Assembly: GCA_943330835.2 (NCBI GenBank)
Contig: CALQJH020000001.1
Coordinates: 1-35,167, forward strand
Length of the DNA stretch: 35,167 nucleotides
Direction: 5' to 3'
DNA from: Candidatus Kuenenia stuttgartensis
GTDB lineage: Bacteria > Bacteroidota > Bacteroidia > Chitinophagales > Chitinophagaceae
Each line of letters starts with the position of its first letter. Position 1 is the first letter of the stretch. The position numbers were made by a program, and so were the translations under genes. The notes beneath the pieces are model-generated. The model saw nothing but the letters and a program-made list of their open reading frames with translations, did no database searches and was not told the origin of the DNA. Positions 17,946-25,700 of the stretch are shown one piece after another.

Positions 17946-18951
17946 GATTGTTTTTTTTTGCTGATTCATAAATTTTCTCAATAATCTCAACAGTTTTCAT
18001 GGCCTCGAAAGCGCTTGTATTTATAGCAGCTTTATTGCACAACACATCTACTACATTCTGATACACCTTATCATGATTACTCATCGAACCAACATAATTT
18101 CCGTAATGATTGGGCTTGTTGCCTTCTGGAAGATTTGAGATAATATAATTTTCGATGTTTTGATATTCAAGTTCGTTTAAATATTGCCCCCCTATTTTAA
18201 CCGTTCCTTTTTCTCCAAATATTGTAAGTGAACCCTCCATGTTTTTTTCGAAACTATTTACTGTGTAATTGATTGTCCCCAATGCCCCATTTTTAAATCT
18301 CAAAATCACTACGCCTGTATCTTCAAAATCAATAACTCCTTTATGCAAATAATTGGAAGTATAGGATACTACATCATGAACATCTCCAATCATCCAGTAA
18401 AGCAAATCTACAAAATGACTGAACTGAGTATATAAAGTTCCACCATCCATATCCGCAGTACCTTTCCATGAGTTTTCATAATATTCATTATTTCTGTTCC
18501 AGAAACAACTTAATTGAATACTCATAATATTACCCAAACGACCTTCATCAATAATTTGTTTAACAGCAGCTACAGGTGGATTAAATCTGTTTTGTTTTAT
18601 AGCAAACAGTCTTCGATTAGCTTTCTCCGCAGCCTGTATCATTCTGCCGCAATCTTCAGAACTGATTGACATTGGTTTTTCACAAAGCGCATGAAAACCT
18701 GCTTTCAATGCCATAATACTATGAGTTGCATGTAATCCATTTGGTGAACAAATAGAAATAATATCAATTGATTTTTCCTTTGAAAGTAATTCAGCAATAT
18801 CGTAATAAGCTATGGCCCCATATTGTTGAGCCAGTGCATCAGCCTTTTCAGGCACTATATCACAAATAGCTACAAGCTTTCCTACATTAGCAATATGTTC
18901 TGCATGTCGCTGAGCAATTCTTCCACAACCAATGATTGCAAATTTTATCAT
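17938..18951 (-). CDS. Gfo/Idh/MocA sugar oxidoreductase, WbpB/WlbA-like
   Basis: A 337-residue NAD-dependent oxidoreductase. The Rossmann motif GCGRIAQRHAEHI is at residues 8-20, the catalytic EKP is at 91-93 in CEKPMS, and the substrate segment WKGTADMDGGTLY-TQFSHFVDLL at about 162-184 contains the conserved H179. The WbpB and WlbA enzymes that oxidise C3 of UDP-GlcNAc-uronic acid share this segment. Oxidation at C3 would prepare the sugar for a WbpE-type transaminase and a WbpD-type acetyltransferase, both encoded nearby. The UDP-GlcNAc 6-dehydrogenase (WbpA) that makes the uronic acid is not in the window. The start overlaps the amidotransferase stop by 4 bases. Another sugar substrate remains possible, since the family is broad. 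Confidence 0.86.
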   Translation of the reverse strand: MIKFAIIGCGRIAQRHAEHIANVGKLVAICDIVPEKADALAQQYGAIAYYDIAELLSKEKSIDIISICSPNGLHATHSIMALKAGFHALCEKPMSISSEDCGRMIQAAEKANRRLFAIKQNRFNPPVAAVKQIIDEGRLGNIMSIQLSCFWNRNNEYYENSWKGTADMDGGTLYTQFSHFVDLLYWMIGDVHDVVSYTSNYLHKGVIDFEDTGVVILRFKNGALGTINYTVNSFEKNMEGSLTIFGEKGTVKIGGQYLNELEYQNIENYIISNLPEGNKPNHYGNYVGSMSNHDKVYQNVVDVLCNKAAINTSAFEAMKTVEIIEKIYESAKKNNHE

Positions 18952-20066
18952 TTCTTAAAAATATTTATAAGTTTTTTAAGCCATTTTACTTCATCGAAAA
19001 TACTCAAACTTGTATCAAAATGATTATGCGATACCTGAGGAGCATTAATATAATCCTGAAAATCTTCATGAGTGTAGCCCAGTTTTTTCAATACAAATTC
19101 ATAATCAACTTTGAATAACTGTTCGGGATAAATAGGCTGTTTAAGTTCTTCCAAAGCATCTTCTTTTGTGATTTGACCTGAAAAAATAAGATTAGAAAGA
19201 TGCGCTTTACGTTTATCTACTTTGAATTTTTGAGGGAGAATATACCCCTGATAAAATCTCGTAAAAACAGATTCGTAATGTTTACCTCCATAATCCCTCC
19301 ATTCCAATTCTTTTATTATTCTTTTCTTGGCTTCTGATTTTATATATTTTACATAATTGAGCAAAGGCCAGGAAATAAAAGGATTTGTTCTTGCAACAAT
19401 TCTCCTTCTAATTGGTCCTATCAATGGATAAGATTTCAATTTAAGCTTCCCGAATTTTTCATGTATGTCTCTCAGATTAGGATGACTTTTGCATATCCAG
19501 GATTTAGGCAGTGTTACTTCTGTTACTACATTTCTGCCATCAATGATATGTTTTATTTTTTTCTCCTTGCAGATCATATCAAGTGCAGAGAAAATAGCAA
19601 TATCAGTTACTGCTTCAATATCAATCACATTGGCTTTAAAATAAGAAAGCTGAATATCTTTAAATTCATTCCAATCAATCACATAAGTATATAAATCGAA
19701 TCCACATTTTGAAACAATATTTTCTATATTTTTTACTGCAAGTTCTGAATTCCAGCCATTATCAAAGTGAACACATAACACCCTCAATCTGGCTTCTTTC
19801 GCAAGCAACGCGAGATATGTACTATCAACTCCACCACTTACTCCAAGAATACAATCGTAATCTCTTCCTATACCATCTTTTTTTATTTGCGTTATTGCAT
19901 CATTGAATTTATTTGTTCCCTCTTCATCTGAATAAACCTGTTTTTTTTCTGCTTGTTTGTATTCATAATAATAATTACAAATTCCTTTTTCGTCAAATCT
20001 GATATCAGGATCTGCAATATTATCCATTACAGATAAACTACATTGTCTGTATTCTTCTTCAATCAT
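18948..20066 (-). CDS. N-acetyl sugar amidotransferase (WbpG/WbuX/PseA family)
   Basis: This 372-residue enzyme belongs to the family that converts an acetamido group to an acetamidino group on a sugar, using ATP and ammonia delivered by HisH and HisF. The ATP-pyrophosphatase loop SGGVDST is at 77-83, after DCILGV, and VHFDNGWNSELAV follows as in other members. Family members normally open with a four-cysteine zinc ribbon (C-x-x-C, then C-x-x-C). Here only C9 and C30 remain; the partners are S12 and Y33. The genomic codons (TCT and TAT) confirm this. The enzyme may still work with altered metal binding, or the site may be lost. Its likely substrate is a nucleotide diaminosugar made by the oxidoreductase, acetyltransferase and aminotransferase encoded downstream. 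Confidence 0.88.
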   Translation of the reverse strand: MIEEEYRQCSLSVMDNIADPDIRFDEKGICNYYYEYKQAEKKQVYSDEEGTNKFNDAITQIKKDGIGRDYDCILGVSGGVDSTYLALLAKEARLRVLCVHFDNGWNSELAVKNIENIVSKCGFDLYTYVIDWNEFKDIQLSYFKANVIDIEAVTDIAIFSALDMICKEKKIKHIIDGRNVVTEVTLPKSWICKSHPNLRDIHEKFGKLKLKSYPLIGPIRRRIVARTNPFISWPLLNYVKYIKSEAKKRIIKELEWRDYGGKHYESVFTRFYQGYILPQKFKVDKRKAHLSNLIFSGQITKEDALEELKQPIYPEQLFKVDYEFVLKKLGYTHEDFQDYINAPQVSHNHFDTSLSIFDEVKWLKKLINIFKK

Positions 20067-20824
20067 TTGTAAATAGATGTTAGTTCTTGGGGTGAAGGAT
20101 AATTAATTAAAACTGCATTATGTGGCCTTTTATAAATGAACATACTCCCAGCAGACATTCCTGATGCGCCAGCATGAATAGCATTTTTGAAATCAGTTAA
20201 TGTTGATGCACCACCAGAAATCACAACAGGAACTTTTATTTTTCTGCTCATTTCTGTAAGCAATTCAATATCATAACCATTGTAAGTTCCTTCTCTGTCT
20301 ATATTGTTTAAAATTATTTCTCCGGAACCAGCTTCCTGTAATTTCAAAGCCCATTCTAAAGGATTATAATCAGATTTAACAGTGCCGCTTTTAAAATAAA
20401 CTTTATGCTTCCCAAAAATGTTTTTTTTATAATCAATGTTAGCGACTACACTTGAACAGCCATATATCGAACTAATCTGTGTAACTATTTTTATATTTTC
20501 CTGGAGAGCAGAATTTAATATAACCTTTTCAATTCCCAAATCAAATATTCGCTTTGCCTGCTCAACAGATTTTATACCACCACCATAACCAATAGGCATA
20601 AACGCTTCACTTACAATTTCCAGAATTAAATTACAATTGGGTTCCTTATTATTTATGCTGCAGTCAATGTCAAGCAATAAGAGTTCATCAACTTCTTTCT
20701 CATTAAAAATCTTAACCGCATTTATCGGATCACCAACATATTTCGGATTCTTAAACTTATATGTTTTTACCAACCCTCCATTTTGCAGCAACAATACAGG
20801 AATTACTCTTGGCCTAAGGCTCAT
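20063..20824 (-). CDS. hisF: HisF-like ammonia-channel subunit of the sugar amidotransferase module
   Basis: A 253-residue (beta/alpha)8 barrel of the HisF family. The phosphate-binding loops GYGGGIKS and VISGGAST are kept, as is the second catalytic aspartate (D131 in ANIDYKK). The first catalytic aspartate of true cyclase subunits (D11 of the Thermotoga enzyme, in the sequence CLDVKDG) aligns with L12 in IPVLLLQNGG. This suggests it cannot act as imidazole glycerol phosphate synthase and instead serves to pass ammonia from HisH to the WbpG-like protein. Such LLL or similar sequences occur, to my recollection, in other HisF paralogues of O-antigen loci. The gene is joined to hisH by TGATG and to the amidotransferase gene by a 4-base ATGA overlap. 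Confidence 0.92.
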   Translation of the reverse strand: MSLRPRVIPVLLLQNGGLVKTYKFKNPKYVGDPINAVKIFNEKEVDELLLLDIDCSINNKEPNCNLILEIVSEAFMPIGYGGGIKSVEQAKRIFDLGIEKVILNSALQENIKIVTQISSIYGCSSVVANIDYKKNIFGKHKVYFKSGTVKSDYNPLEWALKLQEAGSGEIILNNIDREGTYNGYDIELLTEMSRKIKVPVVISGGASTLTDFKNAIHAGASGMSAGSMFIYKRPHNAVLINYPSPQELTSIYK

Positions 20825-21429
20825 CAGATTTTATTGAAATTTCTTAATAACTCCATTCCGAATTTATGGCTTTTTTCGGGATGAAATTGAACACCGTAAA
20901 TATTTTCATGCTGAAAAGCAGCAACAAATTCAGTACCATATAAGGTTGTTGCCAGTACATCTTCCTGATGTTTGCAATCAACAAAATAAGAATGTACAAA
21001 GTAATGTCGTGGCTCTGCGCTGATATTTTTATTTAATGCTGTATCTTTTTTATAATTCACATTATTCCATCCCATGTGAGGGATTTTAAGGTGTTCACTC
21101 AATTGAAATTTTCTTGTAGTGGCATCAATCCAACCCAAACCATCACAATCTCCTTCTTCACTATGCTTTGTCATTAATTGCATACCCAAACAAATGCCTA
21201 AGATATTTTTTTTCTTAATCAGTACTTCTTCATTTAGAACATCTATCAATTCTGTTTTAGCTAAATTTTCCATACCTGTCTTAAAATGTCCAACACCCGG
21301 AAGGATTAGTTTATCTGCATTTTTAATATCCTGTACAGAATTCGAAATTCTCGATTCTACTCCTATGTGATTTAAAATATTGAGAATGGATTTCAAATTA
21401 CCAATTCCATAATCTACAATGTTTATCAT
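20824..21429 (-). CDS. hisH: HisH-like glutaminase subunit of the sugar amidotransferase module
   Basis: A 201-residue class I glutamine amidotransferase. The nucleophile is C80 in GICLGMQ, and the other triad members are H183 and E185 in GVQFHPEKSH; the oxyanion and interface segments (YGIGNLKS, LPGVGHF, HYFVHSYF) are intact, so it should release ammonia from glutamine. No other histidine-biosynthesis genes are nearby. It sits directly ahead of a HisF paralogue and a WbpG/PseA-type amidotransferase, the same trio that makes acetamidino sugars in Pseudomonas and Legionella surface glycans. I therefore assign it to polysaccharide synthesis, not to histidine. Its stop overlaps the next start as TGATG, which would give equal synthesis of the two subunits. 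Confidence 0.92.
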   Translation of the reverse strand: MINIVDYGIGNLKSILNILNHIGVESRISNSVQDIKNADKLILPGVGHFKTGMENLAKTELIDVLNEEVLIKKKNILGICLGMQLMTKHSEEGDCDGLGWIDATTRKFQLSEHLKIPHMGWNNVNYKKDTALNKNISAEPRHYFVHSYFVDCKHQEDVLATTLYGTEFVAAFQHENIYGVQFHPEKSHKFGMELLRNFNKI

Positions 21430-21459
21430 CTATACCGATTGGTTTAATAATATAAAAGA

Positions 21460-22533
21460 CTATATCGACAGCAGCAAGTTATAATTATCTTTCATTGCAT
21501 TCAAAGAAAACAACTGATTGAGTTTTTGACGATTCTCGATCATCTGATTTTGAGATAATGAAATGAACTTTTCTTTTTCAGCATCAAAAACATGAAAGCC
21601 ATTTCTTTTTAGAAATTTAAATAAATTATTTTGTTTCAACATAAAAACAGAAGAACCTTGCCATAATAATTGCATAATATTACCCCAAGCCTGTGATCTG
21701 TTATTACACATAAATGCAAATTTAGCCTGCGACAAAACGATATTATGAAAGGCGGCACTTTTCATTTTTTCAGTGTAAGGAATAAACCTTGTGCCAAATC
21801 TTTTTTTCCCTTCCGCAATCATTTGATTTACATAATCAGGCTGTCCACCATAAGATAAAGGACAATGAATTTTACTAGTTGAATGCCCTGCTTCTATTTT
21901 ATTGAACGCAAATAAGTGGTAGTTGGTAATGGATGCTGAATTACCAACCAATATATCATCTCCCAACAATGGTTTATCAATTATGATTGATTCGTTGACG
22001 CCATATGAAAAATTTAAAAACTGAACATCTTCTGCCAAAAGACTTCTCATCATTTCAAAATCCTCGTCAATATAATGTGCGAAATAATTTATTTTCGGAA
22101 GAATCAGATACTTTGCAGATTTAGACTTTCTTTTAAAGAAATAATCACGAACATCCTTTGCCAAATTATAAAAAATACTTCTTGCAGGATCTTTTAGTTG
22201 TTTCGAAATTTCAGGCAAACTAAAGCCATCTGTTCCCCAAAAAATCCACACTAACTTTTTATTACTCAAATCAAAAGTTGATAAAAAAAGTGACACTTCT
22301 TCTGAAAGAAAATGAATGTAAATAACTGTCGACTGATTTATTTTATCAATTATGTCATCGCTATGATTCAACTTATCTACAAAAGTCAAATTTTCAAAAC
22401 TAAAATTGTCGGAAAAAGGCAATTCAGGATTCCCATAAATAAGAAAATGATGATCTGATAAATTAGAAGATTCTTTCGCGTTATTAATAAAAATCTCTAA
22501 AAACCTGTCATTCACACCAATATGCAACTTCAT
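21460..22533 (-). CDS. WecF/RffT-like 4-acetamido-4,6-dideoxygalactosyltransferase (GT56)
   Basis: This 357-residue protein matches the Glyco_transf_56 family, whose reference member WecF transfers Fuc4NAc from dTDP-Fuc4NAc to lipid II in enterobacterial common antigen synthesis. Recognisable blocks are VWIFWGTDGF at about 95-104, VGNSASITNYHLFAF at 196-210, KIHCPLSYGG at 221-230, and FAFMCNNRSQAWGNI at 272-286. The length agrees with WecF. Enterobacterial common antigen is absent from Bacteroidota, so here the enzyme probably adds a 4-amino-4,6-dideoxyhexose to this polysaccharide, in keeping with the VioA-like aminotransferase two genes before it. The start overlaps the GT2 stop by four bases. 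Donor identity is inferred from family and context. Confidence 0.85.
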   Translation of the reverse strand: MKLHIGVNDRFLEIFINNAKESSNLSDHHFLIYGNPELPFSDNFSFENLTFVDKLNHSDDIIDKINQSTVIYIHFLSEEVSLFLSTFDLSNKKLVWIFWGTDGFSLPEISKQLKDPARSIFYNLAKDVRDYFFKRKSKSAKYLILPKINYFAHYIDEDFEMMRSLLAEDVQFLNFSYGVNESIIIDKPLLGDDILVGNSASITNYHLFAFNKIEAGHSTSKIHCPLSYGGQPDYVNQMIAEGKKRFGTRFIPYTEKMKSAAFHNIVLSQAKFAFMCNNRSQAWGNIMQLLWQGSSVFMLKQNNLFKFLKRNGFHVFDAEKEKFISLSQNQMIENRQKLNQLFSLNAMKDNYNLLLSI

Positions 22534-23453
22534 CTTTTATTTCTGAATTTAATATTGATGTTTTTGTAATTGTATTCATCCCAATAATTTGACCTTGCTT
22601 TTTTTGAGAGAAATTGACATACTGGGAAAAATGAATCTAATTTGTATTTCCTTATTTGTATTATTTTTTTAAGTTTAAACCTTTGTAAATAATAAACAAT
22701 TAGTTTGAAATAATTAAGATAATAAATAGGCTTGAAATCGGTTTTATCTATCAAGTCGAAATTAGTATTTAGAAGTATTTTTTCATGATAAAAACGAATC
22801 CGCTGTAATAAATGATTTTCGATATTTATCTTTTTGGAAGTTTGATTTTCAGTTAACCTCCAAACAGAAATCGGAAAAATCAAAATTAAAGTATTCGAAA
22901 ACTGTGCCAATAATAGCCTGGTGTATGTATCTGAATTTTTATAACCAAACAAAAAATGATGCTTTTTTAAAGCTTCTGTTCTGAAAATATTATTAGCCAA
23001 ACTCGAATTTAGAATGCCCCCTCCAAAAAATTCAAGCTTGTATATATCAGCAGGTGTTAATGAGAGCGGACCTATATATTTTGGATTTTCTGATTTAACA
23101 ATTCCAAAACTACAATCCGGGTGCAATTTCATTTCAGCTACTGCGATTTCAATGCCTCTGTTTAATGTAACATCATCTCCATCAACGAAAACAATATACT
23201 TTCCTTTGGCCAGTCCAATTGCTTTATTTCTATTTTCATATTCTCCTACATTAGACTCATTTCTAAACCGTAAGATTCTATTGTCGTGATATGAATTTAT
23301 AATAGCCCATGTATTATCTGTACTGTTATCATCAATTATTATATATTCAAAATCATCAACACTTTGTTGTAAAACAATTACTATAGCATCTTTTACAAAT
23401 GCAGAAGAATTATAGGTAACTGTAATTATAGTAACTAAAGGATGATTACTCAT
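22530..23453 (-). CDS. GT2-family glycosyltransferase
   Basis: A GT-A fold inverting glycosyltransferase of about 307 residues. The N-terminal nucleotide-binding part reads VTIITVTYNSSAFVKDAI, followed by IIIDDNSTDNTW and the metal-binding acidic motif in IVFVDGDD. I place the start at 23453, where ATG overlaps the upstream stop within ATGAGTAA. An ATG nine codons earlier (23480) would add MIFIQGNIH before the family's normal first strand and overlap the previous gene by 35 bases. The C-terminal 100 residues are basic and rich in aromatic residues, as in membrane-associated GT2 proteins. The acceptor and donor are not readable. The stop overlaps the GT56 gene by four bases (ATGA). Confidence 0.88.
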   Translation of the reverse strand: MSNHPLVTIITVTYNSSAFVKDAIVIVLQQSVDDFEYIIIDDNSTDNTWAIINSYHDNRILRFRNESNVGEYENRNKAIGLAKGKYIVFVDGDDVTLNRGIEIAVAEMKLHPDCSFGIVKSENPKYIGPLSLTPADIYKLEFFGGGILNSSLANNIFRTEALKKHHFLFGYKNSDTYTRLLLAQFSNTLILIFPISVWRLTENQTSKKINIENHLLQRIRFYHEKILLNTNFDLIDKTDFKPIYYLNYFKLIVYYLQRFKLKKIIQIRKYKLDSFFPVCQFLSKKARSNYWDEYNYKNINIKFRNKR

Positions 23454-24576
23454 ATGTATATTTCCCTGAATAAAAATCAACTAAATTCTTTTCGTATTCC
23501 TTTTTGCTGTAATAATGAGCACATAAATCAAACTGAGTCTTTTGGTAGTCTTGAAACATTTCTGTGTTTTCGAATAATTCGATATCTATTACAATTTTGT
23601 TTTTCAATTCTTCTATAGACTTATAAACAGTTTGAAGCGAACCGAAATCAGGTGTAAAAAAAAGTTCGTTATATACAGCAAAACTAATTGCTCCGCTAAA
23701 AACAGGCTCTATAAAATAGCCATCCAATCCTTCACCAAAAGTTAGACTCCATTTGGCTTTGGCAATTAATTTTTTATACGCTTCATAGGTCAGATTTTCA
23801 ATGATTCTAACCTCTACTCCTTTTATATTTTTTATATTTTCAAGAATTTCAGACTTCAAAGGATGAAGATCCGGAGATACTACGATTAAGTTTTCTTTTT
23901 CAGCTTTTGTTTTAAAATAATATTGCTCAGGGCTAATCCAAACTGAAAATTTATGTATGGGAACACCATAGTAATTCCTTTTTTCCAATGTACAATAACG
24001 CTGATGGGCCGTGGTAATGGTGATTTTATTAGCCCATTTTTTTAAACCATTTACAACATCGACAGATGGCATTAATCTGATATTCTGATTCATTATATTA
24101 AAATGAACATTGGGAATGGTTTTCAGCCAATTAACATTTTTAATACCCAGGTTTTTTTTAAATCTAGAAATTAAATATTCGGGCAAATGAAAAAGCAGAT
24201 TATCTATTTTATTAAAGTAGCTGCTTAACTGATCTATTCTATAGAGTTGAATATTATTTTCAAAACTCTCAAATTTCCAAATTAGTCCATCTTCTTTATG
24301 GGTAACCATAATAACTTCAGCATTATGGATATTTTTTAACTTTACTGTTTCCTGGTACAATGAACAAATTGAAATAAGCCCACCGGAGATCTTTTCTTTA
24401 CCCTGCTCCCATTGCCCTCCAGGCACCAAAAAAACAATCAGATTTTTTGTTTCTTTTTTATATTGAATCTCAATTTCTCTATCTTGAATGGGCATTACTA
24501 TTTTATTCAAGTCTACCCTTCTTCGCTGTTGAGGATATCTAATCCACCTGTAAATAAACCTAACTATTTCAATCAT
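23446..24576 (-). CDS. Probable glycosyltransferase, unassigned family
   Basis: The 376-residue protein is not one I recognise by name. The first 45 residues are basic. Residues 46 onward (LIVFLVPGGQWEQGKEKISGG) resemble the first strand and loop of a GT-B N-terminal domain. In the C-terminal half a strand (LIVVSPDLHPLKSE), a glutamate-rich turn (LTFGEGLDGYFIEPVFSG) and the SGAISFAVYN strand resemble the donor-binding region of GT-B enzymes. No clear E-x7-E motif is present. Its position between an aminotransferase and a GT2 gene, with an 8-base overlap into the latter, supports a role in adding a sugar. A non-enzymatic or modifying function cannot be excluded from the sequence alone. Confidence 0.6.
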   Translation of the reverse strand: MIEIVRFIYRWIRYPQQRRRVDLNKIVMPIQDREIEIQYKKETKNLIVFLVPGGQWEQGKEKISGGLISICSLYQETVKLKNIHNAEVIMVTHKEDGLIWKFESFENNIQLYRIDQLSSYFNKIDNLLFHLPEYLISRFKKNLGIKNVNWLKTIPNVHFNIMNQNIRLMPSVDVVNGLKKWANKITITTAHQRYCTLEKRNYYGVPIHKFSVWISPEQYYFKTKAEKENLIVVSPDLHPLKSEILENIKNIKGVEVRIIENLTYEAYKKLIAKAKWSLTFGEGLDGYFIEPVFSGAISFAVYNELFFTPDFGSLQTVYKSIEELKNKIVIDIELFENTEMFQDYQKTQFDLCAHYYSKKEYEKNLVDFYSGKYTYE

Positions 24577-24607
24577 AACAAATCCTACAAAATGACAGAA
24601 AGTAATA

Positions 24608-25690
24608 TCAACTCAAATTATTAGCAATAATGTCAACTATTTTTTTAACATCAGTAGAAGAAAGATCATAATAAAGTGGTAAACATAAAATTCTTACCGC
24701 TACATTTTCAGTAACAGGCACTGGCCTGTTTTGAACATATGGAAGATTATTCAATGAAGGATAAAAATATCTTCTCGGAAAAATAGATTCATTATTTAAT
24801 GCATCTCTAACTTTAATCAACTGAGCCTCGCTTTCAAACAATACCGGAAAATAGGCATAGTTATAAGTGCTTGCATTTTTTAAAGAAGGTCTTTCTAATT
24901 TAATTTGACATGCTTCAAAAAGCTGTTCATATAAAAATGAAATCTCCTTTCTGGAATTTATAATTTTTTCAAAATAAGGAAGTACCGACAACCCCATAGC
25001 GGCATGAAATTCGGAAGCCTTTCCATTGATTCCTACTCCCCAAAAAGCTTCTTGACCATTGTGACCAAAATTTCTCATATAGGCTATGCGGTGAGCCAGT
25101 TCATCGTCGTTTGTAACAATGGCGCCTCCTTCAACAGTATGAAACAATTTGGTTGCGTGAAAACTTAAGGTAGAAATATCACCGAAATTCAAAACAGAGG
25201 TACCGTCATACTCTACACCAAAAGCGTGAGCTGCATCGTAAATAATTTTCAATTGATGCTTTTTGGCAATCAATTCGAGTTCCTTAACATGACAAGGAAT
25301 ACCATAAACGTGTGTTGCCAGAATAGCGGTAGTATCAGGGGTAATTAATTTCTCAACTTCGTTTACATCAATAGTTAAATCATCAGGAAAGATATCTGCA
25401 AAAACCGGTTCGGCATTTTCCCATACAATTGAAGAGGATGTTGCTACATAAGAAAATGGAGTCGTAATCACTTTACCTTTTATATCCAATGCCTTTAATG
25501 CAATCTGAATAGCTATGGTTCCATTATTTACATAAAAAAAATGCTTTACGCCTAATAATTTTTTTAATTTTTCTTCTAATTCACAAACGAAAGGACCATG
25601 ATTGGTAAGATGACCACTTTCCCATATTTTTTGTAAATAAGAAGTGTATTCTTCTATTGGAGGAAGAAATGATTTTGTAACGTTTATCAA
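24608..25690 (-). CDS. DegT/DnrJ/EryC1 aminotransferase, VioA-like
   Basis: This 360-residue PLP enzyme belongs to the sugar aminotransferase family. The Schiff-base lysine is K181 in SFHATKLFHTVEGGA, the cofactor-binding aspartate is D152 in YDAAHAFG, and NNGTIAIQIAL at about 55-65 forms the phosphate-binding turn. The SFHATK-LFHT-EGG form of the active-site loop is the one I associate with 4-aminotransferases of dTDP-4-keto-6-deoxyglucose, such as VioA and related enzymes. A WecF-type transferase, whose known donor is dTDP-Fuc4NAc, is encoded two genes downstream. Together they suggest a 4-amino-4,6-dideoxyhexose (Fuc4N or Qui4N). The stereochemistry and nucleotide are inferred. RmlA and RmlB, needed to make the substrate, are not in the window and are often encoded elsewhere. 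Confidence 0.87.
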   Translation of the reverse strand: MINVTKSFLPPIEEYTSYLQKIWESGHLTNHGPFVCELEEKLKKLLGVKHFFYVNNGTIAIQIALKALDIKGKVITTPFSYVATSSSIVWENAEPVFADIFPDDLTIDVNEVEKLITPDTTAILATHVYGIPCHVKELELIAKKHQLKIIYDAAHAFGVEYDGTSVLNFGDISTLSFHATKLFHTVEGGAIVTNDDELAHRIAYMRNFGHNGQEAFWGVGINGKASEFHAAMGLSVLPYFEKIINSRKEISFLYEQLFEACQIKLERPSLKNASTYNYAYFPVLFESEAQLIKVRDALNNESIFPRRYFYPSLNNLPYVQNRPVPVTENVAVRILCLPLYYDLSSTDVKKIVDIIANNLS

Positions 25691-25700
25691 AATAAATAAA

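Noticed and set aside
20063..21429. hisH and hisF read as histidine biosynthesis genes
   Set aside because: No other his genes are nearby, HisF lacks its first catalytic aspartate, and both are tightly coupled to a WbpG-type sugar amidotransferase inside a glycan operon.
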